A stretch of DNA of 64,000 nucleotides, taken from Alloprevotella sp. Its GTDB lineage: Bacteria > Bacteroidota > Bacteroidia > Bacteroidales > Bacteroidaceae. The position numbers were made by a program, and so were the translations under genes. Every line of letters begins with the position of its first letter. The stretch's first letter is position 1. Location: contig JAFUXE010000023.1 in NCBI GenBank assembly GCA_017477205.1, forward strand, positions 1 through 64,000, read 5' to 3'. The notes under the pieces were generated by a model, which was given only the letters and a program-made list of their open reading frames with translations, ran no database searches and was not told where the DNA came from. Shown here one piece after another: positions 33,903 through 40,696 of the stretch.

Positions 33903-33955
33903 CGGCGGGGAGGATATTTCTTGGAAACTTCCGGAATGCTCCCGTCCCCCCGCCG
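33903..33955 (-). terminator. Probable terminator of the cytidylate-kinase-like / phosphodiesterase operon
   Basis: Minus-strand CGGCGGGG (plus 33948-33955) pairs with CCCCGCCG (plus 33903-33910) with a long loop, followed by TTTGG, which is also the -33 box of the next promoter. Confidence 0.5.
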
Positions 33956-33994
33956 GATTTGGAAAGTAGAGATACCTAAATGTGCTGGATAAAG

Positions 33995-34507
33995 CTATAT
34001 AGTAGAGCTTCCTAAAGGCGCGAGCTCAATGACTTCGAGGTCGCGGAAGTTGCGCCCATCGACGGTGAAGCGGATGAGGGTGCGGACGTGCTGGCAGCCG
34101 TAGAGTCCTGCGGCACCGGGGTTGATGTGGAGGAGGCGGAGGCGCTCGTCGTACATGACCTTCAGGATGTGGGAGTGGCCGCAGACGAAGAGGTCGGGGG
34201 GATTCATGCGGAGGCGCAGGGCGACGCTGCGGTCGTAGCGGCCGGGATAGCCCCCGATGTGCTTCAGCAGGACGTCGGCATCCTCGCAGCGGAAGCGGAG
34301 CAGTTCGGGGAAGAGGCGGCGCAGGTCCGCGCCGTCGATGTTTCCGTGGACGGCACGGAACACCTTCCCGAGCCCCTGGAAACGCTCGGCCACCTCCAGG
34401 GAGCCGATGTCCCCGGCATGCCATATCTCGTCCACCTCGGAGAAGTAGGTGGCAAAGCGGTCGTCCCAATGGGCATGGGTGTCGCTGATGATGCCGACGC
34501 GTGTCAT
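33995..34507 (-). CDS. YfcE/MJ0936-type metallophosphodiesterase
   Basis: From ATG 34507 it has 170 residues. Metal-binding motifs of calcineurin-type phosphoesterases are complete: IISDTHAHW, WHAGDIGS, VHGNIDG, and GHSHILK with INPGAAG after it. Small members of this family hydrolyse phosphodiesters in vitro, with in vivo roles in nucleotide or cyclic-dinucleotide turnover still unclear. The start overlaps the stop of the cytidylate-kinase-like gene (ATGA at 34504-34507), so translation is coupled. Confidence 0.88.
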   Translation of the reverse strand: MTRVGIISDTHAHWDDRFATYFSEVDEIWHAGDIGSLEVAERFQGLGKVFRAVHGNIDGADLRRLFPELLRFRCEDADVLLKHIGGYPGRYDRSVALRLRMNPPDLFVCGHSHILKVMYDERLRLLHINPGAAGLYGCQHVRTLIRFTVDGRNFRDLEVIELAPLGSSTI

Positions 34508-35121
34508 AGGGCCTTGGCGATGATGTCCACGGCACCGTCCAGGCCGGTGCGCGTGACGTTGATGCAAAGGTCGTAGCTGGCGGCGGCTCCCCAGACCTTG
34601 TTGCTGTAGAAGTTGTAGAATGCGGCACGCTTGGCATCCACGCGCTCCATCATGCGGCGGGCTTCTTCCGGTGTGCTGCACGGGGCGGGCTCCCCTTGGC
34701 TGCCAGCCAGAAGATTGCTGACCCTCTCCTCTTCGTCGGCACAGATGAAGACGGTGAGGAGGCGCGGGTGTTCGCGCAGGATGTAGTCGGCAGCGCGGCC
34801 TATGAAGATGCAGTCCTCGCGTCCGGCTGCGGCGCGGATGGCGTCGGCTTGGAGCTCGAAGATGCGGAGGTCGCGGCTGTCGTGCGTGTAGAGGCCGTTC
34901 ATGCCCACGAAGCTGCCCATCGAGCGCACGGCGGTGCTGAAGAAGCCGCGACGCTCGTCGCTGCGTTCAAAGACCTCGCGGCTCATGCCGCTCTCGCGGG
35001 CGGCGAGGTCAAGAACCTCGCGGTCGTAGTAGGTGGCGCCGAGGCTCCGGGCGAGGCGCTGACCCACGGCGCGGCCGCCGCTGGCCAGCTGACGGCCGAT
35101 GCAGATGCTGAAGGGAGGCAT
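34504..35121 (-). CDS. Cytidylate-kinase-like family protein
   Basis: These 205 residues belong to the cytidylate kinase-like group (PF13189): SICIGRQLASGGRAVGQRLA replaces a classical P-loop, and YYDREVLDLAARESG, EDCIFIGRAADYILRE, and KRAAFYNFYSNKVWG follow, the last typical of this family. It probably phosphorylates a nucleoside monophosphate or similar, but the group is uncharacterised in Bacteroidetes. It overlaps the phosphodiesterase gene and follows an exported-protein gene by 29 bases, suggesting one operon with the MATE exporter upstream. Confidence 0.85.
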   Translation of the reverse strand: MPPFSICIGRQLASGGRAVGQRLARSLGATYYDREVLDLAARESGMSREVFERSDERRGFFSTAVRSMGSFVGMNGLYTHDSRDLRIFELQADAIRAAAGREDCIFIGRAADYILREHPRLLTVFICADEEERVSNLLAGSQGEPAPCSTPEEARRMMERVDAKRAAFYNFYSNKVWGAAASYDLCINVTRTGLDGAVDIIAKAL

Positions 35122-35150
35122 GGGGTAAATGAGAAATTAGAGATTGGAGA

Positions 35151-36137
35151 TTATTGCCGGGTGCGTTCGAGGATGGCGTCGAGGCTTTCGGGCAGGGCCT
35201 TGGCGAAGGCGTCGCCGGGCGTGCCCTTTTCAACGTAGAGGGTGCCGATGCCCGCATAGGAGGAGGCGGAGAAGAAGGGCTTCTCGTCGCCGTTCAGGTA
35301 AAGGGCCAGGGCATCCGTCGTGCCGCCTGTGGGCATGGGCTTGTTCTCGGGATCTCCGAGGCTGACGACCTGTGCGGCCAGGGCCTGCTTCATCTCATTG
35401 AAGCGCTCCTGCGTGAAGGGCCAGGACTGGTGGAGGAGCGGCTCGCCGTAGCTGGTCACGTCGATGGAGATGCTGTCCTTGCAGGCGCGGATGGTATAGC
35501 TGCGGTGGTATTCCGGCGGCAGGGAGGCGTCCGTGAAGCTATACACGGCGAGCGTCGTGGCTTCCCACTGGCTCTTGCCGACGAGGAGGCGCGCCTTCGG
35601 GCGCTGCTGCTCCTCCCTCTCCCGCATTTCCTTCTGCTTCTGCTGCCTGAATTCCTGCACGATGAGCTCTATGGGCATCAGCTCGCTAAAGGCGGATGCG
35701 GGGTCGCCCTCGATGGTCATCGTGCCCACGCCGCCCGTGAGGTAGGTGTGGTAGAAGGGATCCTCCTTGCCGTCGGCGAAGCAGGAAAGGCGCTCGAAGT
35801 CGCCGCCCGTGGGCATGATGCCCACCTTGCTTTCAGGTATGGAGCCCAGCTTTTGCGCTTCCAGCTGTGCCTTCAGCTGCGCGAACATTTCCGGCGAGGA
35901 GTCGCCGGTGACGCTTCCGGCATATTGGCGTCCGAGATAGACATGCAGGGAGATGCTGTCCTTGTCGGCCGTGACGGTGAAGGCTTCCTTGTAGGGGTCG
36001 AGGACGGAGCCGTTTTCGCGGGAATAGACGATGCGCGTCGTCTTCTTCCATTGTTTCTTGGAAATAGTCTTCTGTGCGCAGGCGGGTGCGACGGTGAGCA
36101 GCAGGGCTGCGCTGAGTGCGAGGAAATGGACTTTCAT
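35151..36137 (-). CDS. Exported protein with a duplicated domain
   Basis: This 328-residue protein has a signal peptide (ALSAALLLTVAPACAQ). Two halves repeat one another: KTTRIVYSRENG / ATTLAVYSFTDA, TADKDSISLHVYLG / RACKDSISIDVTSY, MFAQLKAQLEAQKLGSIP / RFNEMKQALAAQVVSLGD, KVGIMPTGGDFERLSCF / NKPMPTGGTTDALALYL, and a final GVGTMTIEGDPASAF / GIGTLYVEKGTPGDAF. A charged linker with QQKQKEMREREEQQ joins them. The domain is unknown to me; it is probably periplasmic. It lies 24 bases after the MATE gene and may be co-transcribed with it. Confidence 0.7.
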   Translation of the reverse strand: MKVHFLALSAALLLTVAPACAQKTISKKQWKKTTRIVYSRENGSVLDPYKEAFTVTADKDSISLHVYLGRQYAGSVTGDSSPEMFAQLKAQLEAQKLGSIPESKVGIMPTGGDFERLSCFADGKEDPFYHTYLTGGVGTMTIEGDPASAFSELMPIELIVQEFRQQKQKEMREREEQQRPKARLLVGKSQWEATTLAVYSFTDASLPPEYHRSYTIRACKDSISIDVTSYGEPLLHQSWPFTQERFNEMKQALAAQVVSLGDPENKPMPTGGTTDALALYLNGDEKPFFSASSYAGIGTLYVEKGTPGDAFAKALPESLDAILERTRQ

Positions 36138-36161
36138 GTTGGGGAAAAGTGGTTTTGATGG

Positions 36162-37562
36162 TTATTGTTTAACGGTTAATGTAGCCTTGAATTTCCTCAC
36201 CTGTCGTGTCAGCATGACGGCGGCCACGAGGAAGGCGACGGCGTCCGAGATGGGCAGGGAGAACCATACGCCGTCCACGGGGTTGGGGAACAGCCGCGGC
36301 AGCACCAGCAGCAGGGGCAGGAGGAAGAGCAGCTGCCGCGAGAGGGAGAGGAAGATGCTCTTGCCGGCATAGCCGATGCTCTGGAAGAAGGCGGTGGAGA
36401 TGATCTGTATGCCCACGAGGGGGAACGTGGAAATGTTGATGCGCAGGCCGCGGGCGGCTTCGGCAATGAGTTCGGGGGAGTCCTTGGCAAACACCGTGAC
36501 GAGGGGTGTGGCGAAGACGATGCATACGGCCCAGCCCACGGTGGTGAAGACGGTGGCGAAGACGAGAGCTTTCTTCAGCACCTCGATGAGGCGGTCGTAC
36601 TTCTGTGCGCCGTAGTTGTAGCCCGCGATGGGCTGCATGCCCTGGTTCAGGCCTATGACGGCCATGACGACGAAGAGGATGAGGCGGTTCTGGATGCCGT
36701 AGGCGCCTACGGCCACGTCGCCGCCGATGGCGGTCTGGCTGCCGTAGAGCGTGAGCGAGCGCGTGATGACGATGGCCACGAGGCAGGCGCAGAGGTTGAT
36801 GAGGAACTGCGGCAGGCCGATGCTCACGGAGCCCTTGACGATGCGCCAGCGCACGTGGGGCTTGCCGCGCCGCAGGTGGACGATGTTGCTCTTGTCCGAG
36901 AAGAGGTAGAGCTGCCAGCATATCATGAGCAGCTGCGAGGTCACCGTGGCCAGCGCCGCGCCGCGAATGCCCCAGTGGAACACGAAGATGAAAAGCGGCG
37001 CCAGCAGGCAGTTGCAAAGCACGCTGCCGAAGGTGGCGTACATGGCCATCTTCGGGCGGTTCGTGGCGCGTAGCAGGCCGTTGAGGCCGAAGTAAAGGTG
37101 CGTGAAGATGTTGGCCAGCAGGATGACGGTCATGAAGTCGTGCGCGGGGCCTATCGTCACGTCGCTGGCGCCGAAGAAGCGCAGCACGGGGTCGAGGAAC
37201 GCCAGCAGCAGGGCGCCCAGCGCGGCACCCATCACAACGTTCATCACGAGCACGTTGTCCAGGATGTCCTGCGCCTCGGCATAGTCCTTCTGCCCCAGGC
37301 GCACGCTCATCAGCGTGCTGCCGCCCACGCCCACCATGGCGCCGAAGGCCGCCGTCAGCGACATGACGGGATTGCACAGCGCAAGGCCCATGATGGCCTC
37401 CGGGCCTACGCCCTGCCCCACGAACACGCCGTCGATGATGTTATAGACCGACGATGCTGCCATCGCCACGATGGCGGGGAAGGCATATTGCAGCAGCAGG
37501 CGTCCTACCGGCTTTTCTCCCAGCGCATTATACTGCGCTTTGCTCTTGTCTTCAGTGGTCAA
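36162..37562 (-). CDS. MATE-family multidrug efflux transporter
   Basis: This 466-residue inner-membrane protein has about twelve helices in two MatE halves (about 15-175 and 235-400). Recognisable stretches are YAFPAIVAMAASSVYNIIDG, VGVGGSTLMSVRLGQKD, and in the second half QPIAGYNYGAQKYDRL. Members export cationic drugs or metabolites in exchange for sodium or protons. It is first in a minus-strand run with three further genes; near-consensus TATCTTCG at plus 37614-37621 may be its -7 box. The substrate is unknown. Confidence 0.9.
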   Translation of the reverse strand: MTTEDKSKAQYNALGEKPVGRLLLQYAFPAIVAMAASSVYNIIDGVFVGQGVGPEAIMGLALCNPVMSLTAAFGAMVGVGGSTLMSVRLGQKDYAEAQDILDNVLVMNVVMGAALGALLLAFLDPVLRFFGASDVTIGPAHDFMTVILLANIFTHLYFGLNGLLRATNRPKMAMYATFGSVLCNCLLAPLFIFVFHWGIRGAALATVTSQLLMICWQLYLFSDKSNIVHLRRGKPHVRWRIVKGSVSIGLPQFLINLCACLVAIVITRSLTLYGSQTAIGGDVAVGAYGIQNRLILFVVMAVIGLNQGMQPIAGYNYGAQKYDRLIEVLKKALVFATVFTTVGWAVCIVFATPLVTVFAKDSPELIAEAARGLRINISTFPLVGIQIISTAFFQSIGYAGKSIFLSLSRQLLFLLPLLLVLPRLFPNPVDGVWFSLPISDAVAFLVAAVMLTRQVRKFKATLTVKQ

Positions 37563-37740
37563 AATCTCTTCTCTTTTAACTTGGTCAACTCCTGTTGTGT
37601 CCGGATGCGGTTGCGAAGATACGGAAAACTCCTGACACCACCAAGCCGCATGTCCCCAAGTCCTTTGCCTTGAAAATGCAGGTGTTTCTGTTCTTGCCTG
37701 TTACAGAGGTGTTTACGTGATATGCGACAACCTCTTTTTG

Positions 37741-37878
37741 AGGTGTGCGCACACCTTGCTCTGAGGTAAGCGCAAAGCTCATGTTGAGGTAAGCGCAAAG
37801 CTTGAGTCAAGGTAAGCGCAAAGCTTGAGTCAAGGTAAGCGCACACCTCGGAAGGAGGTAAGCGCACACCTTTTTGGG
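37741..37878. repeat. Six tandem 23-bp units upstream of rplU
   Basis: Six 23-bp units of the same family as at 25935-26095. The first contains a perfect 16-bp palindrome, AGGTGTGCGCACACCT. It sits in the divergent gap between the MATE gene and rplU, which otherwise holds only promoters. Confidence 0.9.
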
Positions 37879-37932
37879 GGCTCTGCGGAAAGGCCGGAAA
37901 AAGGCAAAAAGACAAAAAATCAGGGGAAAAGC

Positions 37933-37963
37933 TTTGCCGTATCGGCGACTTGCACTAAATTTG
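37933..37963 (+). promoter_or_regulatory. Promoter of rplU-rpmA
   Basis: TTTG 37933-37936 and TAAATTTG 37956-37963 with exactly 19 bases between. The leader of about 85 bases is GC-rich with possible hairpins (CCGACGGGGCTCGG), which might serve autoregulation. Confidence 0.75.
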
Positions 37964-38052
37964 CGCCCGCTTAGAGTCCGACGGGGCTCGGTCAAGTGGC
38001 CTGCGAGGCAGGTCCGCCTCCCGGAAAAATCCGTTTAAAACATCAATTAAAA

Positions 38053-38370
38053 ATGTACGCAATCGTAGAGATTAACGGTCAGCAGTTCAAGGCCGAAGCA
38101 GGCAAGCGCCTCTTCGTGAACCATCTGCAGAAGGCAGAGGAAGGCCAGACTGTTGAATTTGAGAAAGTGTTGTTGGTTGACAACGACGGCACAGTAACCA
38201 TCGGTGCTCCCACCGTGGACGGCGCAAAGGTAGTTTGCGAGGTAGTGAAAGAACTCGTAAAGGGTGACAAGGTCCTCGTGTTCCACAAGAAGCGCCGCAA
38301 GGGTTACCGCAAGCTGAACGGTTATCGCCACCAGTACACTCAGCTGGAAATCAAACAAGTCGTTGCTTAA
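38053..38370 (+). CDS. rplU: 50S ribosomal protein L21
   Basis: These 105 residues are L21 throughout: [19 protein letters not shown] at the start, [19 protein letters not shown] and [11 protein letters not shown] at the end (rRNA-binding loop). It binds 23S rRNA. ATG 38053 is used; earlier in-frame codons lie in the leader. rpmA follows by 28 bases. Confidence 0.97.
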   Translation: MYAIVEINGQQFKAEAGKRLFVNHLQKAEEGQTVEFEKVLLVDNDGTVTIGAPTVDGAKVVCEVVKELVKGDKVLVFHKKRRKGYRKLNGYRHQYTQLEIKQVVA

Positions 38371-38398
38371 CATTCAAACTTTAAAAACGTATTAGATT

Positions 38399-38662
38399 AT
38401 GGCACACAAGAAAGGTGTAGGTAGTTCTAAGAACGGCCGCGAATCGGCTTCGCAGAGACTGGGTGTTAAGATTTGGGGTGGTCAGGTTTGCACCGCCGGC
38501 AACATCATCGTTCGCCAGCGCGGAACGCAGCACTATCCCGGTAAGAACGTAGGTATGGGTAAGGACCACACGCTCTTCGCCCTCACCGACGGTATCGTAA
38601 ACTTCAAGCGCGGCAGCCGCGACCGCAGCGTCGTTTCCGTGCTTCCCCAGGCTGAGGCGTAA
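38399..38662 (+). CDS. rpmA: 50S ribosomal protein L27
   Basis: This is an 87-residue L27. The N-terminus [20 protein letters not shown] is the part reaching the peptidyl-transferase centre, and there is no leader peptide needing cleavage. [20 protein letters not shown] and [12 protein letters not shown] are conserved. Co-transcribed with rplU and followed by a terminator. Confidence 0.97.
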   Translation: MAHKKGVGSSKNGRESASQRLGVKIWGGQVCTAGNIIVRQRGTQHYPGKNVGMGKDHTLFALTDGIVNFKRGSRDRSVVSVLPQAEA

Positions 38663-38696
38663 CACGCTGTCTCAAGGACAGAGCAACCAAGGTAGA

Positions 38697-38742
38697 GGAG
38701 AGAATTTGCTTCCGTAAGGATGCAGGTTCTCTCTTTCTTTTC
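38697..38742 (+). terminator. Terminator of rplU-rpmA
   Basis: GAGAGAA (38698-38704) pairs with TTCTCTC (38727-38733), followed by a T-rich tail (TTTCTTTTCT). Confidence 0.65.
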
Positions 38743-38782
38743 TACCGAGCCGGCTTGCTTCCCGGCATTATTGAAAGAAATT

Positions 38783-38814
38783 TTTGCTTCTGTTCTCGGT
38801 TTGCATTATCTTTG
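38783..38814 (+). promoter_or_regulatory. Promoter of the MerR gene
   Basis: TTTG 38783-38786 and TATCTTTG 38807-38814, spacing 20. The whole block (38784-38815) is nearly identical to the duplicated cassette upstream of prmC, including the spacer. Confidence 0.75.
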
Positions 38815-38842
38815 CTCCCACAAACACAATCATTTTTCCTTC

Positions 38843-39190
38843 ATGGCACTGAACTTAAACAAAGACCTGAAGCGCTTCTTCTCCATCGCCGAGGTGGCGG
38901 AGATGTTCGGCATCAACGCCACGACGCTACGCTTCTGGGAAAAGCAGTTTCCGCAAATCACGCCGAAGAAGTCCGGGCGCAACGTGCGCCAATATACCAA
39001 GGACGACATTGAACGCGTGCGCGTAGTCCACAACCTTGTCAAGGTGCGTGGCATGAAGCTCGACGCTGCCGCCGCCCTCATCCGCCGCAACAAGGATGGC
39101 GTGGAAAAGACAACGGACATCCTTGAGAACCTGCGCGAGATTCGCGCCGAGCTCATGGGCATCAAGCACAGCCTCGCAGGGCTGGAATAA
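38843..39190 (+). CDS. MerR-family transcriptional regulator
   Basis: From ATG 38843 it has 115 residues. The N-terminal winged helix-turn-helix reads FFSIAEVAEMFGINATTLRF then WEKQFPQITPKK, and QYTKDDIERVRVVHNLVKVR follows, as in MerR proteins. The short C-terminal helix (TTDILENLREIRAELMGIKH) would dimerise. No metal- or drug-binding domain is visible, so the signal is unknown. Bacteroidetes keep a similar small regulator near radA. Its promoter resembles that of prmC. It ends 9 bases before radA. Confidence 0.85.
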   Translation: MALNLNKDLKRFFSIAEVAEMFGINATTLRFWEKQFPQITPKKSGRNVRQYTKDDIERVRVVHNLVKVRGMKLDAAAALIRRNKDGVEKTTDILENLREIRAELMGIKHSLAGLE

Positions 39191-39199
39191 AAGGAACGC

Positions 39200-40594
39200 A
39201 TGGCCAAGCAAAAGACCGTCTATGTCTGCTCCGAATGCGGACAAGAGGCCCAGAAGTGGGTAGGGCGCTGTCCCTCCTGCGGCGCGTGGAACACGATGAA
39301 GGAGTTCAAGGTGGGCTCTGCCGGGGGGCAGGCCTTCGGCCGCAATGCGGAGACGCCCCGCCGCACGGACGCCAGGGGCGCCGTCCTTCTGCGCGACGTT
39401 TCCACCGAGGCCCTTCCGCGCATCGACATGTTTGACGCCGAGTTCAACCGCGTCCTTGGCGGCGGTCTCGTGCCGGGAAGCCTCGTGCTCCTTGGCGGCG
39501 AACCCGGTATCGGCAAGTCCACGCTGCTGCTCCAGACCATGCTGAAGCTCAGTCGCCGCATCCTCTACGTCAGCGGTGAGGAAAGCGAGCAGCAGATAAA
39601 GCTGCGGGCAGACAGGCTGTCCTCCTCTTCCGGAGACGGCGAAGCGGGAGGCGGAAACCTTCTGCTCCTCTGCTCCACCTCCCTGGAACAGATTTTTGAG
39701 GAAGTGGATAAAGTGCAGCCCGAGCTTCTCGTCGTGGATTCCATCCAGACGCTCAGCACGGAGAGCGTGGAGTCCTCTGCCGGCAGCGTCACGCAGGTTC
39801 GTGAATGTGCCGCCGCCCTGCTGAAATATGCCAAGGAAAGCGGTACGCCCGTCGTCCTCGTGGGACACATCACGAAGGACGGCACCATTGCCGGCCCGAA
39901 AGTCCTGGAACACATCGTCGATACCGTGCTCCAGTTCGAGGGCGACCGACACTACCTCTACCGCATCCTCCGCAGCCAGAAGAACCGTTTCGGTTCCACC
40001 GCCGAGCTGGGCATCTACGAGATGCGTTCCGAAGGCTTGCGCCCGGTGGACAATCCCTCTGAACTCCTCCTCACGCAGGGCAACGAAGACCTCAGTGGCG
40101 TGGCCATCTGTGCCGCCATCGAGGGTGTGCGTCCCCTGCTCATCGAAGTGCAGGCCCTCGTCTCCTCCGCAGCCTATGGCACGCCGCAGCGTTCCGCCAC
40201 GGGCTTTGACCTGCGGCGCATGAACATGCTCCTGGCCGTGCTGGAGAAGCGCGTCGGCTTCAAGATAGGGGCGAAGGACGTGTTTCTCAACATCGCGGGA
40301 GGCCTTCGCGTCACGGACACCGCCATTGACCTTGGCGTCATTGCCGCCGTCCTCTCCAGCAATGTCGATACCCCCATCGAACGCACCGCTGCGATGGCGG
40401 GCGAGGTGGGACTCAGCGGCGAGATACGCCCTGTCACGCGCATACAGCAGCGCATCAGCGAGGCCGAGAAACTGGGTTTTCAGCGCTTCCTCCTGCCCGA
40501 AGCCAACATGAAGGGCATCAATCCTCACAGCGCACACATGGAACTGGTTCCCGTGCGCACCGTCACGGAAGCCCTCCGCGCACTGTTCGGGTAA
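39200..40594 (+). CDS. radA: DNA repair protein RadA/Sms
   Basis: RadA is a RecA-like ATPase that aids branch migration during homologous recombination and repair. The 464 residues include a zinc finger (Cys10, Cys13, Cys24, Cys27), Walker A GGEPGIGKSTLLLQ near 99, the RadA-specific KNRFG near 260, and a C-terminal Lon-like domain with MNMLLAVLEKRVGFKIGAKD. It follows the MerR gene by 9 bases and is closed by a strong bidirectional terminator. Confidence 0.96.
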   Translation: MAKQKTVYVCSECGQEAQKWVGRCPSCGAWNTMKEFKVGSAGGQAFGRNAETPRRTDARGAVLLRDVSTEALPRIDMFDAEFNRVLGGGLVPGSLVLLGGEPGIGKSTLLLQTMLKLSRRILYVSGEESEQQIKLRADRLSSSSGDGEAGGGNLLLLCSTSLEQIFEEVDKVQPELLVVDSIQTLSTESVESSAGSVTQVRECAAALLKYAKESGTPVVLVGHITKDGTIAGPKVLEHIVDTVLQFEGDRHYLYRILRSQKNRFGSTAELGIYEMRSEGLRPVDNPSELLLTQGNEDLSGVAICAAIEGVRPLLIEVQALVSSAAYGTPQRSATGFDLRRMNMLLAVLEKRVGFKIGAKDVFLNIAGGLRVTDTAIDLGVIAAVLSSNVDTPIERTAAMAGEVGLSGEIRPVTRIQQRISEAEKLGFQRFLLPEANMKGINPHSAHMELVPVRTVTEALRALFG

Positions 40595-40618
40595 CCGTTC
40601 CCGACGGTTCAGGCTAAA

Positions 40619-40660
40619 AAAGAAACCGCTTGTGCGACGATTCGCACAAGCGGTTTCTTT
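40619..40660. terminator. Bidirectional terminator between radA and the Omp28-like gene
   Basis: A perfect 19-bp stem (AAAGAAACCGCTTGTGCGA, loop CGAT, and its complement), with A and T runs at the ends suited to both strands. Confidence 0.9.
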
Positions 40661-40696
40661 GGATATCAACAGGCTTTATAAGCCAAGGGCTTAGCT

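Noticed and set aside
37980..38052. tRNA gene in the rplU leader
   Set aside because: GC-rich and hairpin-prone, but no cloverleaf, anticodon arm or conserved TPsiC sequence.
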